45,936 nt of DNA from positions 1-45,936 of the forward strand of contig NZ_BATR01000047.1 of NCBI RefSeq assembly GCF_000739655.1, in the 5' to 3' direction. Source of the DNA: Verrucomicrobium sp. BvORR106 (lineage in GTDB: Bacteria > Verrucomicrobiota > Verrucomicrobiia > Verrucomicrobiales > Verrucomicrobiaceae). How positions within the stretch are numbered: the stretch's first letter is position 1; every line of letters starts with the position of its first letter. A model generated the notes under the pieces. That model worked only from the letters and a program-made list of their open reading frames with translations, made no database searches and was not told the DNA's origin. This document shows, one piece after another, positions 31,399 through 40,315 of this stretch. A program made the translations under genes and the position numbers.

Positions 31399-34300
31399 TC
31401 AGAGGGTCTTGAGGAACTCGATGAGCGCCTCTTTCTCGTCAGGCTTGAGCTGCTCCCCAAACAAGTGGCCGCGATCCAGCACGTAGTCCGGGCACTTGCT
31501 CGCCTCCACGAGGCCGGGCAGGGCTTTCTCGCTGAAGACCTTGTAGGCGTCGTCCCCGGTCAGGTGTTGTTTCCTGATGTCCACCGTGGCGCGCACCAGC
31601 CCCAGGATGGCGGCCGGGAGCTTGCCCTTCTTCTCCGGATCCAGGTTCATGAGGAGGTCCACCGGGGTGCCGCGCGGGATGGGCCCCACGTTCACGCCCT
31701 TGTAGTCGCCGCTGAGCAGGCTGTCTGGCAGGACGGCCAGGGGCAGGGGCACATCGCGCAGGCGACCGGTCAGGAACTTGTTGGCCAGAATGCCGCCCAG
31801 GAAGGTGCCGATGAAGAGGAGGGCAAAGAGCCACCTCACCAGCTTGCGCGGCTCCTTGTTGGTGAGTAGCAGCCACAAGCCCACCGCGGCCACCGCCACC
31901 ACTGCCAGCCACCAGAGCCAGTGGGCCATTTCCAGCATGCCGCTGGCGGCCATCATCAGGGCACCCGGCACGGTGCCACCCATGCCGCCCAATCCCGTGC
32001 CTGCGAGCACGCCGGCGATGAGCACGGCCACCAGGATCACCAGGATGCCCGCATGACGCGCCCGACCCCAGAAGAACCCGGCCAGGAAGAGCAGAGCCAG
32101 GATCACCCAGAGCCAGACGCTGAGCAGGCGGAAGGCAAACTTGCCCGCCACGCCGGTGATCAGGGGTTCGGTAAAGGAGGGGGCAAACTCCACCATCGTG
32201 TCATTGGGCAGACGGTAGATGTAGCCGGGGTCCTCCTTGTAGGGGCCGCCGTCGCGACGCAGGTCGCCCGGCGGCACATAGAGCGCTTTGCCATCTCCGT
32301 ACGTGGTGTAGGTGGGGCGTTTCTCATTCCAGAGGAGCTTGCGAATTCCGTCGTCGAACGCCTCCATGCGGCCCTTCACCGAGGGATCCTGGTTGTAGAG
32401 GCCGAGGGCGTTGTTGTGGAAGTACGGTGCCGTGCTCCACACGCTGATGAGCGAGGCGGGCCGATAGTACCCTGGGCCGCCTTTTTCCCGACCATCGTTG
32501 TAGCGGTCATCGGGCGTCTTGGTGGCGACGTTGTAGAAGTAGATGTCCCCCACGGAAGGCAGATTTTTGAAGGACTCCGAGGAGAAGTTGTCCCAGACGT
32601 TGCCGCGGATGGCATTGGTGGCCATGGCGCGGGCAGAATTGGTGCCTACCAGGGTCACTGGCACGCGCAGTTCAGTGGAGAGGAAGTTGTCCTTGATGAA
32701 CGCATCCTCGGCATCCGGGGTAGCGGGTCCGTCACCAGCCAGGGCCTGCATGCGGGCACGGAAGTCCGCCATCATCGGGCTGGCGCGGAAGGCCTCCCAT
32801 TCCCCGTAGCGGGAGGGGAGTGTGTACACGGCCGGCTCATCCAGCTTGGGCACCGGCTTGCTCTCCCAGTCCTCGGCAAAACGGAGGTCAAAGCCATCAG
32901 GTTGCTTGCTGGAGTGGCAGATGGAGCAGTTGTTCAGGAAGACGCGTCGTCCTTTGGCCAGGAGATTGGCATCGGTGGTGAGGTGTTTGCCGCCTTCCGT
33001 GACCGCTTTGCCTGCGCCGTCCACCGTCGCCGCACCATCGGGCAGCCATTGCGGGCCAGCGTCTTTCAGCTTCATGGGCGCGGTGCTCTTCGGCACGGTA
33101 CCGCTGGCTCCCAGCAGGAAGAAGTCCGCCATGTAGCCCACGCGGTATTTCTCGTTCACGTTCCAGTACACGGAGTTGGTCCGGTTTGTGGCAATGGAGA
33201 AGGGCCGTTGTTTCGTGAACCCGATCACCGGGTTGTCACAGCGGGCCCACTGCTCCGAGAAGACGCCGATGTTCAGCGGCACTCGGGCGAGGGCGGCGAA
33301 GACCCCGCAGCTGTCTTCACCGGGGAAGAGCACCATGGGAAAGTGACGCAGGTCTTTGCCGGCCGGTGGAGGTTCAAGGGTGTAACGAGCTGGCTCCCCA
33401 TCCTCCAGACTCTCCAGCAGCAGGTTGGTGGGGCTTTGCTTTTCCGGGGGCTTCACCTTGGCCCGGGCAATGCGGGCCGGCAGGTCAAACACGGCGTTGA
33501 TGACGTTGGTGTTGTTGAGCTGGTCCGTGCTCACCAGGGAGGTGTCGATGGTGCCGGGGGGCTGGCTCGCCAGGAAGTGGTGCAGGAAGTTGTTGCGTGG
33601 GAGCAAGTTCGCCGTGATGGGCTGGGCCTCCCAGTACTGGCCACCGATCACAGAGGAGAGGTTTTCCCATTTAGGGTTCTCCACGTCAGCCGGTGGGTTG
33701 AGCGGGTGTGGGGCCACGTGGCAGAAGCCGCAGGACATGCTCACGCGGAAGGGTCGGATGAGGTTCCGGTCCTTGTTGATCTTCGGGTCAGTGTAGAAGC
33801 TGGAGTGCGTGGAGCTCTCGACTCGCTCCTTCCAGTAGGCCCGGGCCTGCTTTGCGTCATCGGTATCGCCGAAGAAGTCCGGGTTGAGCATGAGCCGCAG
33901 GCCGAAGATGCCGCTGGGGTAGCCATAGACAGTGTAGTCGAGCCCGTCGCGAGGCATCATGGCCTGCACCTTGTAGTAGAGATCCGGGTCGCCGGGCTTG
34001 AAGAGATCCGTGCCCCGGTGGCTGGAGGGCGGCTTGGGCAGGCCCACGGGCGGGCTCACCGCCCGGCCCTGGGCGTCCGTTGTTTCCTCATTCTCAGCGT
34101 TGAAGGTCTTGGGCCGGAGCAGGGCCTTGTCTCCGTCTGGCCGGTCGATGTACAGCCCCAGGATGCGTTCATCGGGCCCAGCACCTCGAAAACCGGGCTG
34201 GTTGATCATGCCTGCGGACTTGAAGCGGTTGTTCCGCTGCCGGGAATCCATGAGGACGAGGAAATCCGTGATGCCGTAGCCCTGCTCCTGCAGCCAGCCC

Positions 34301-34833
34301 CAGAAGGTGTCGTTCCCGCCGCCCCAAAGCAGCCAGGTGTTTCGTCCGCGAATCGCGTTACGCTCCTTGTCATCCACCTTGCCGTCCCGGTTCACGTCAT
34401 AGTCCAGCGGCTTCAAAACCCCCGAGGTGGGATCTGCCACCCAGTCCATCTGCCAGAAGACATCGCGCTGCTCTGCGGGAAAGCACTCCGCCGTGCGCGG
34501 GTAAACGGGGGTTCCACGGATGGTTTTCCCACCGAGGGCTTCATCGACCGCCTCATCTGGATCGATGGCTTTGCGCAGCTCGGCAATCATCGGCGGCACA
34601 CCACCGCTTTCAGGATTGTACGGGCCGCCGTAGGTGCTCCCGCCGGATTTTCCGGTACTGGCCGTGCCGGTGGTGCCGGCATCATGGGCGGCCAAGGGTG
34701 TGGAGACGGTGAAGAGGAGCAGTGTCGAGACCAGTGTCACCGCCAGAGGGTGCAGGGCACAGCGGCCTGGGCGGGATTGAGGAGGGCAGGGGCTGCCATT
34801 TGGCCTGATGGAGGTGGGCACTTTCATCATCAT
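31399..34833 (-). CDS. large cytochrome c-type protein with C-terminal membrane domain
   Basis: The protein has 1144 residues counted from the ATG at 34833, which opens an ATG-ATG-ATG run; the frame is open further upstream but unconvincingly. A signal sequence (ALHPLAVTLVSTLLLFTV) leads to a mature part with an EF-hand-like DYDVNRDGKVDDKE (about residue 160). There are two haem-binding CxxCH motifs, CGFCH (Cys368-His372) and CSICH (Cys636-His640). Residues about 930-1060 form four hydrophobic segments (LLSVWLWVILALLFLAGFF and following), and the C-terminal tail has a DKKH-poor, cytochrome-like end without CxxCH. It should sit on the inner membrane with the haem part in the periplasm and could accept electrons from the GMC flavoenzyme encoded next. 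It is first in the cluster. Confidence 0.87.
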   Translation of the reverse strand: MMMKVPTSIRPNGSPCPPQSRPGRCALHPLAVTLVSTLLLFTVSTPLAAHDAGTTGTASTGKSGGSTYGGPYNPESGGVPPMIAELRKAIDPDEAVDEALGGKTIRGTPVYPRTAECFPAEQRDVFWQMDWVADPTSGVLKPLDYDVNRDGKVDDKERNAIRGRNTWLLWGGGNDTFWGWLQEQGYGITDFLVLMDSRQRNNRFKSAGMINQPGFRGAGPDERILGLYIDRPDGDKALLRPKTFNAENEETTDAQGRAVSPPVGLPKPPSSHRGTDLFKPGDPDLYYKVQAMMPRDGLDYTVYGYPSGIFGLRLMLNPDFFGDTDDAKQARAYWKERVESSTHSSFYTDPKINKDRNLIRPFRVSMSCGFCHVAPHPLNPPADVENPKWENLSSVIGGQYWEAQPITANLLPRNNFLHHFLASQPPGTIDTSLVSTDQLNNTNVINAVFDLPARIARAKVKPPEKQSPTNLLLESLEDGEPARYTLEPPPAGKDLRHFPMVLFPGEDSCGVFAALARVPLNIGVFSEQWARCDNPVIGFTKQRPFSIATNRTNSVYWNVNEKYRVGYMADFFLLGASGTVPKSTAPMKLKDAGPQWLPDGAATVDGAGKAVTEGGKHLTTDANLLAKGRRVFLNNCSICHSSKQPDGFDLRFAEDWESKPVPKLDEPAVYTLPSRYGEWEAFRASPMMADFRARMQALAGDGPATPDAEDAFIKDNFLSTELRVPVTLVGTNSARAMATNAIRGNVWDNFSSESFKNLPSVGDIYFYNVATKTPDDRYNDGREKGGPGYYRPASLISVWSTAPYFHNNALGLYNQDPSVKGRMEAFDDGIRKLLWNEKRPTYTTYGDGKALYVPPGDLRRDGGPYKEDPGYIYRLPNDTMVEFAPSFTEPLITGVAGKFAFRLLSVWLWVILALLFLAGFFWGRARHAGILVILVAVLIAGVLAGTGLGGMGGTVPGALMMAASGMLEMAHWLWWLAVVAVAAVGLWLLLTNKEPRKLVRWLFALLFIGTFLGGILANKFLTGRLRDVPLPLAVLPDSLLSGDYKGVNVGPIPRGTPVDLLMNLDPEKKGKLPAAILGLVRATVDIRKQHLTGDDAYKVFSEKALPGLVEASKCPDYVLDRGHLFGEQLKPDEKEALIEFLKTL

Positions 34834-35495
34834 GAGGGGTGGACGGCTGAAGTTAGAGGAAACAAAAGACGCGGCAGTCCGGCGGGGAGTCTGCGGAGGG
34901 CTGGGCATGCCGCAGGGTGGTCCCATCCGGCATCGGGGTGCGGCACGGGGAGGGCATCGGCAGTTCGCTGCCGCCGTTCACAATTCGTCCGGCTCCGTTC
35001 TGGAACGGCCGGCCATTGTCCCCTTGATCCCTGCAAACCCATTAGGACATCAACAAAACACGGGCCTTGGATTTTGTCTGTCCGTCAACAGGGATGAAAA
35101 CCCCGCAAGGTTTTGCCTACAACCGGGGGGCAGGTTTTGCCCGCTGTTGTCCGTCAGGCTATTGCGCGCTGCTCCAAGGAGCAGGCCGGAATGCCCCAGG
35201 ATGCCCTGACGCGGCTTCCTGACATGGCTGTCAGGTATTCACCCACAGAGGGTAGTAAAAAGCCCGTTTATGACGGCTTTGAGAACGAGCGCTCGAGCGT
35301 GGAAACGGGCGAAAGTCGGGCACCTCATGGACCTGCCCGAACGTGCCCTATCCGAGGAGAGGGATTACGCTTTAACGCCGATCGTTTTTTTGGTATCTTT
35401 TATCAAATCAAAACAATTGGAAGGAGCCCCTCTTCCAATCGCGATGCTTGTCGTTCCAGTCGGACGACGGGCAGCGCATTTGGAGGCTCCTTTGC
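34834..35495. other. divergent intergenic region with direct repeats and hairpins
   Basis: The 662-bp gap separates the divergent cytochrome and Wzc-like genes, so it must hold promoters for both. I see a 10-bp direct repeat AGGTTTTGCC (35108-35117 and 35132-35141) inside a TGTCCGTCA pair (35079-35087 and 35149-35157). There is also a CTGCTCC/GGAGCAG hairpin (35169-35184), a CCTGACA/TGTCAGG hairpin (35218-35235) and an AT-rich stretch at 35388-35418 that could be a promoter. No credible gene lies here. Confidence 0.6.
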
Positions 35496-37631
35496 ATGAT
35501 TTCCAGCACCCCTTCTGCGCGAGGCGATCTCCCGGGAGATCCATCATGGGCTTGGGATTGGACGGCCCTCACTGGTGCTTTCCGACGAAGATGGATGTGG
35601 CTGGCCGCCGTGGTGGTGTTGGCCTTGGGATTGGGAGTAGGGTGGCTGGCTCTGACTCCGCCGGTGTATGAGGCACGGACGGTGGTGCAGGTGGAGCAGC
35701 AGGGCCCCACCTTGGTGGGAGGCAAGGACGTGGAGCGGGAGGACTTCCGCACCGTGGATGTCCTGCGGACCATTGAGCAGAATCTGGGCAGCACAGAGCT
35801 GCTTTTGCGGGTCGCCCGTGGCATGGATCTGTTGAATGACCCGCGGCTGAAGAACGAACGTCCAGGGGTGATGGCACGCTTCATGGCATTGCTTCCACGC
35901 GGGAAATCGGAGGCTCCTTCAGATGCCAGCCTGATCCGGCTCATGAATGACCGGGTGAAAGTGGGATTGCGACGCGGCACCCGGTTGATTGACATCACTG
36001 TCAGCGCTCAGGACCCCACGCTCGCAGCCCAGCTCAGCCAGACGGTGGTGGCGGAGTACACGCGCCTGAACTTTGAACAGAAGGTGGAGGCCTCCCGGCC
36101 GGCGCATGGCTACATGACGGGTGAACTGGAACGCCTGAAGCGGAAGCTCGAGGACTCGGAACAGAAGCTGCAAGCTTATCGGGAGGAGAAACGGGCGGTG
36201 TCGCTGGAGCAGACGCAGAACATTGTGGTGGAGTCGCTCAAGGATCTGAACAAGAGCCTCAGTGAAGCCCGGAGCGCCCGCATCAAGCTGGAGGCGGACG
36301 TGGCCGCGGTCGCCCAGGCACAGGATCGTCCGGCTCAATTGCTCGCGATGGCGGGCATCGGCAACCTCCCTGATGTGGTGGCCCTGAAACAGAGCGTGGC
36401 GGAGAAGGAGGCGGCGCTGGCCAGTCTGGCAGAGCGCTATGACGCGCGGCATCCCACTTATCTCCAGGCGCAGAGTGAACTGGCCAAGTTGAACCTGTCT
36501 CTCACCAAGGCGGCCCAAGGCGCGGCCGAGCATCTCAAGACCTCGCTGCATGCTGCGCAGGAGACGGAGCAGAAGCTGGAGGCGGCCCTCAAGGCCCAGG
36601 AAAAGCAGGCGCTGGACCTGAGCCACATCTCCATCCAGTACAACACCCTGGTGCGAGAAGTGGAGTCTGACCGCACGCTCTATGATGCGGTGCTCAAGCA
36701 GTTCAAGGAAACGCAGATCGTCCAGGGGGTGGAGCAGGGGGCGGTACGCGTGGTGGAGCCCGCCACCGTGCCGGACCGTCCTGTCAGTCCGCGAAAGGCG
36801 GCCGCCCTGGCCGTGGCCTTGTTGCTCGGTCTGGCAGGAGGCACGCTGACCACGCTGGTCCCGGCATGGTTTAATGCGCCCCTCACCAGTGTGGAGGAAG
36901 CGGAGCGGCATCTGGGCATCCCCGCCATCGCCGCAGTGCCCAAGTCCCGTCTGCGTGAAGGGCAGCACCGGATCTTTCTGCTGGACCAGCCAGCGGCTCC
37001 TGCGTCGGAGGCCCTGCGCTCCCTGCGGGCAGTCCTGAGTCTGCATGGCTCCAACGGAGACAGCCGATCCTACATCTTCACCAGTGCCCTGCCCGGGGAG
37101 GGGAAGACCTTCTGCGCGGTGAACTTTGCCGCGTCTCTGGCGCTGGAAGGGCACCGCACGCTGCTGGTGGATTTTGACCTGCGAGTGCCCGGGGTGGGGC
37201 TGCAGCTCTTTGGGAAGGATGCCCATCCTGGTGTGGCGGAGGTGTTGCAGGGGAGGGCCACGCTGGCGGAGGCCGTGCGCCCGACGAAGCTGGAGCATCT
37301 CTTTGTGCTCACCGCCGGGGCCAGCATCACGGGGCCTTCCGAGCTGCTGGCATCGCCCGCTCTGGAGAAGTTGCTCAAGGAGGCTGCTATTTCCTATGAC
37401 CGGGTGGTGATGGATTCCGCCCCCGTGCTGCCGGTGAGTGACACCCTGCGGCTCGTGGGGCATTCCCATCACACCTGCCTGGTGGTGCGGGCCGGGGCCA
37501 CGTCCGGCCGGGCCGTCGCGAGGGCGCAGCAGATGCTCACCCGGGCAGCGGGCGGGCCTCCGGCGGGATTCGTGCTCAATCAGGTCCCCCGGAGCTCCCT
37601 GGGATACGGGAGCTACGGCAACTACAAGTGA
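35496..37631 (+). CDS. Wzc-like exopolysaccharide tyrosine autokinase/chain-length regulator
   Basis: The 711-residue protein is a fused BY-kinase. It has a first membrane segment at residues 33-53 (WMWLAAVVVLALGLGVGW), a Wzz-type periplasmic part with long coiled coils (about 150-420), and a second membrane segment before the cytoplasmic kinase (about 440-470, KAAALAVALLLGLAGGTLTTL). The ATPase domain has Walker A LPGEGKT (Lys537), Walker A' LLVDFDLRVPG and Walker B VVMDSAPVLP. It ends SLGYGSYGNYK, a short tyrosine cluster expected to be autophosphorylated. Such proteins control export and length of capsule or exopolysaccharide chains. The ATG at 35496 follows TGGAGG at good spacing. It heads the rightward operon with flippase (24 bp on) and polymerase. 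Confidence 0.95.
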   Translation: MISSTPSARGDLPGDPSWAWDWTALTGAFRRRWMWLAAVVVLALGLGVGWLALTPPVYEARTVVQVEQQGPTLVGGKDVEREDFRTVDVLRTIEQNLGSTELLLRVARGMDLLNDPRLKNERPGVMARFMALLPRGKSEAPSDASLIRLMNDRVKVGLRRGTRLIDITVSAQDPTLAAQLSQTVVAEYTRLNFEQKVEASRPAHGYMTGELERLKRKLEDSEQKLQAYREEKRAVSLEQTQNIVVESLKDLNKSLSEARSARIKLEADVAAVAQAQDRPAQLLAMAGIGNLPDVVALKQSVAEKEAALASLAERYDARHPTYLQAQSELAKLNLSLTKAAQGAAEHLKTSLHAAQETEQKLEAALKAQEKQALDLSHISIQYNTLVREVESDRTLYDAVLKQFKETQIVQGVEQGAVRVVEPATVPDRPVSPRKAAALAVALLLGLAGGTLTTLVPAWFNAPLTSVEEAERHLGIPAIAAVPKSRLREGQHRIFLLDQPAAPASEALRSLRAVLSLHGSNGDSRSYIFTSALPGEGKTFCAVNFAASLALEGHRTLLVDFDLRVPGVGLQLFGKDAHPGVAEVLQGRATLAEAVRPTKLEHLFVLTAGASITGPSELLASPALEKLLKEAAISYDRVVMDSAPVLPVSDTLRLVGHSHHTCLVVRAGATSGRAVARAQQMLTRAAGGPPAGFVLNQVPRSSLGYGSYGNYK

Positions 37632-37655
37632 ACATCCAGAACCCTCCCTGCTGCG

Positions 37656-38951
37656 ATGTTTCATCGAATCACCCGCCTCTGCCGTGAGCGACTGGTGCAG
37701 AATGCCCTGGCGCTCTATGGCGTCACGTTTGCCAATGCCCTGTTGCCCCTCGTGCTCATCCCGTATGTGGCCCGGGTGCTTGGTCCAGGGCCGTGGGGCA
37801 CGGTGCTCTTTGCGCAGACCGCGGCCATCTGGCTGGGCCTGCTGGTGGAGTATGGGTTCACCTACTCCGCAACGCGTGAGGTGGCCCGCCATGCGGATGA
37901 GCCGGAGAAGGTGCGGCAGATCGTGACCGAGGTCATGGCGGGTCGCCTGGGGCTGTGCCTGCTGGCCGTCGTATTAGCACTCGTGCTCTGGTGGAGTGTG
38001 CCCGAGTTTCGCGCTGGCGGGCACATTCTCATGGTGGGCACTTGCTGGCTGGGGCTGGCCCAGGGGCTGAGCCCCCTGTGGTACTTTCAGGGCATGGAGC
38101 GCATGCGCCTGCCTGCGGTGCTGGAGGTGGCGTGCCGGGTGCTCTATGTGCTGGCGGTGTTCATCTGGGTCAGGTCGCCGGAGGACGCGGCCATGGTGCT
38201 GGTGTATCAGGCTGCGGCCCTGTCCTGCTCCCTCTTGATCACGCTGGGGATCATGTACCGGCAGACCGGGGCCGGGTTGGGCACTCTCTCCGGGGCGTGG
38301 CGGTCTCTGCGGGAGGCCTGGAGCTTCTTCCTCTTTGCGGCACTGGTGAATGTGTACACCCGGGCCAACAGTTTTTTCCTAGGACTCCTGGCCCCGCCCG
38401 CGGCGGTGAGTTTCTACGGCGGGCCGGAGAGGATGATGCGCGGCATCCTGAGTCTCACAGGGCCGGTCAATCAGGTGCTGTATCCGCGACTGGCTTGGCT
38501 GGTGAAACACGATCTGCCCGCTGCCCGCACCACGGTGCGCCAGGGGACACTGCTGGTGGCCGTGGTTGGCACCGGCTTGGGACTGGTCCTCACCCTGGGG
38601 GCCGCCTGGTGGGTGCCGTGGCTCCTGGGCTCCGGTTATGATGCGGCGGTGCCCGTGCTGCGGGTGCTCGGTCTGGTCTGCCCTTTCGCGGCGGTGAACA
38701 GCGTCATGGGCATCCGGTGGATGTTCCCGCTGGGCCTTGACCGCATCTACAACCGGATCGTCATGGCGGGGGCGGCCCTGAACGTGGGCCTCGTGTTTCT
38801 CCTGGTGCCCGCTTTTCAGGCGGCGGGGGCCGCCTGGGCCGTACTGGCAGCGGAGGGTTTTATCACCTTTGCGGTCTTCATCCTGCTGTGGCGGCAGGGG
38901 CTCAACCCTTTCCAGAGGAACCCGCTCCCGGAGGCGCAGGTTACCTCATGA
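37656..38951 (+). CDS. Wzx-like polysaccharide flippase
   Basis: The 431-residue integral membrane protein is of the MATE/MVF-type oligosaccharide flippase (PST) family: about 12 hydrophobic segments from NALALYGVTFANALLPLVLIP to VLAAEGFITFAVFILLW. The N-terminal VARVLGPGPWGTVLFAQ and LVEYGFTYSATREVARH are typical of RfbX/Wzx proteins. It should flip lipid-linked repeat units to the periplasm. It lies 24 bp after the tyrosine kinase and its stop overlaps the next start in an ATGA. Confidence 0.95.
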   Translation: MFHRITRLCRERLVQNALALYGVTFANALLPLVLIPYVARVLGPGPWGTVLFAQTAAIWLGLLVEYGFTYSATREVARHADEPEKVRQIVTEVMAGRLGLCLLAVVLALVLWWSVPEFRAGGHILMVGTCWLGLAQGLSPLWYFQGMERMRLPAVLEVACRVLYVLAVFIWVRSPEDAAMVLVYQAAALSCSLLITLGIMYRQTGAGLGTLSGAWRSLREAWSFFLFAALVNVYTRANSFFLGLLAPPAAVSFYGGPERMMRGILSLTGPVNQVLYPRLAWLVKHDLPAARTTVRQGTLLVAVVGTGLGLVLTLGAAWWVPWLLGSGYDAAVPVLRVLGLVCPFAAVNSVMGIRWMFPLGLDRIYNRIVMAGAALNVGLVFLLVPAFQAAGAAWAVLAAEGFITFAVFILLWRQGLNPFQRNPLPEAQVTS

Positions 38952-40315
38952 AAGCACCGGACACGACGGGTGGTCTGTGGTGGTGGAATCCCTGCTGGGT
39001 GCTGGTGCTCCCGCTCCTGGCCGTGGCCTGGGCGGCCTGGGTGATTCCTGAAACCGACTACCAGGCCTACTGGCGCATGCCCAAGTTTTTCACGGGTGCC
39101 GATCTCCAGCTGTGCCTGGCGGTGGCGGCCGCTTTTGCCCTGGGGGCCTTAGTGGCCATCGCCGTGGATCGGGCCATGCTCCGCCCGCGTCTCCGCGTCA
39201 GTGCTTCCGGTGAGGTCGAGCCTGGCTGGCAGTTGCTGCTGCTCTGGTTCTACATCGGCGTGGCCGTGACCTCGGCGGCGTATTTGCTCTGGTTTGCCCT
39301 CATCCTGCGGGAAACCGGGCCCGGCATTCTCGTCGGCGTGCTGCGCCTGGAGCAGGGGAGCATCTTTGAGCTGATCCGCCTGCGGAAGGACGCTGCGATC
39401 ACCGGCATCACCAGCTTCACCCAGACGGGCATCGGCACCTGGCTGGTGGGCGTGTTCCTGGCCCATCACCTGGGGTGGCGACGGGTGCGCTGGCCGATGC
39501 TCCTGCTGCTGGGGCTCACTTTCGTGAGGGCGGTGTTTCTGGCGGAGCGCCTCGCTTTGATCGAGATGCTGCTGCCGGGCTTCCTACTCTGGCTGCGACT
39601 GGGGGTGGTGGCCCGGAGTTCGCCAGCGCGCAAGCTGCTGCTGCAGCTCGTGCCGTTTCTGGGCATCGTGCTCCTTTACGGGATGTTTACGGCCAGCGAG
39701 TACTTCCGGTCATGGGGCTACTACGCGGCGCAGGGCGAGACTTCACTGCTGCGCTTCAGCCTGGTGCGGCTGTCCGGGTACTATGTGACCGCGCTGAACA
39801 ACGGCGCCCTGCTCTGGCACGGGATGGGCGAGCTTTATTTCCCGTATGCCACCCTGGAGTGGCTCTGGCGTTTTCCGCTGCTGGGCAGGCCTTTGAGGAA
39901 CCTCCTCGGCGGCTCGGATGATCCGGCGGAGCTGGCCGCCGTCCTGGTGGCGGAGGATGGGAATCCGGAGTTCAACAACCCCACGGGCATCTTTGTGGTG
40001 TTCACCGATTTAGGAGTGCCGGCGGGGCTGGTGTTCTGGGCGGCCTTTGGCGGGGTGGTCATGCTCCTCTATCGGGCCTTCCGGCGCGGATCGCTTGCCG
40101 GGTTGTTCCTCTATCCCTTTCTCTTCATGGGGCTCACGGACCAGGTGCGCATCTTTTACCTCACCACCGGGCGCACCTTTGCCGCATGGGCTTTCCTGCT
40201 GGTGGCGTGGATGATCGCACGAAAGGAGTTTCAAGTGGCAGAGTGGTTCAGCGTACGGCGACGGGCATCGCCTCCGGCCTCGGTGTCGCCGGGGTCGCCC
40301 ACGGTGCCGCCGTGA
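38948..40315 (+). CDS. Wzy-like polysaccharide polymerase / O-antigen ligase-type membrane protein
   Basis: The 455-residue membrane protein has about 10 hydrophobic segments and a large soluble loop in the second half (GELYFPYATLEWLWRFP ... FNNPTGIFVVFTDLGV). It has no strong sequence signature, but size, topology and position straight after the flippase are those of Wzy polymerases, which join repeat units in the periplasm. The start at 38948 overlaps the flippase stop (ATGA). Its last 68 bp overlap the end of the pyruvyl-transferase gene on the other strand, so the Arg/Pro/Ser-rich tail (VRRRASPPASVSPGS) is also antisense coding sequence. Confidence 0.8.
   Translation: MKAPDTTGGLWWWNPCWVLVLPLLAVAWAAWVIPETDYQAYWRMPKFFTGADLQLCLAVAAAFALGALVAIAVDRAMLRPRLRVSASGEVEPGWQLLLLWFYIGVAVTSAAYLLWFALILRETGPGILVGVLRLEQGSIFELIRLRKDAAITGITSFTQTGIGTWLVGVFLAHHLGWRRVRWPMLLLLGLTFVRAVFLAERLALIEMLLPGFLLWLRLGVVARSSPARKLLLQLVPFLGIVLLYGMFTASEYFRSWGYYAAQGETSLLRFSLVRLSGYYVTALNNGALLWHGMGELYFPYATLEWLWRFPLLGRPLRNLLGGSDDPAELAAVLVAEDGNPEFNNPTGIFVVFTDLGVPAGLVFWAAFGGVVMLLYRAFRRGSLAGLFLYPFLFMGLTDQVRIFYLTTGRTFAAWAFLLVAWMIARKEFQVAEWFSVRRRASPPASVSPGSPTVPP

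Noticed and set aside
31921-35097. 1058-codon open frame on the plus strand
   Set aside because: It is the antisense shadow of the cytochrome c gene, produced by high GC codon positions; its translation is low-complexity and lacks any family signature.
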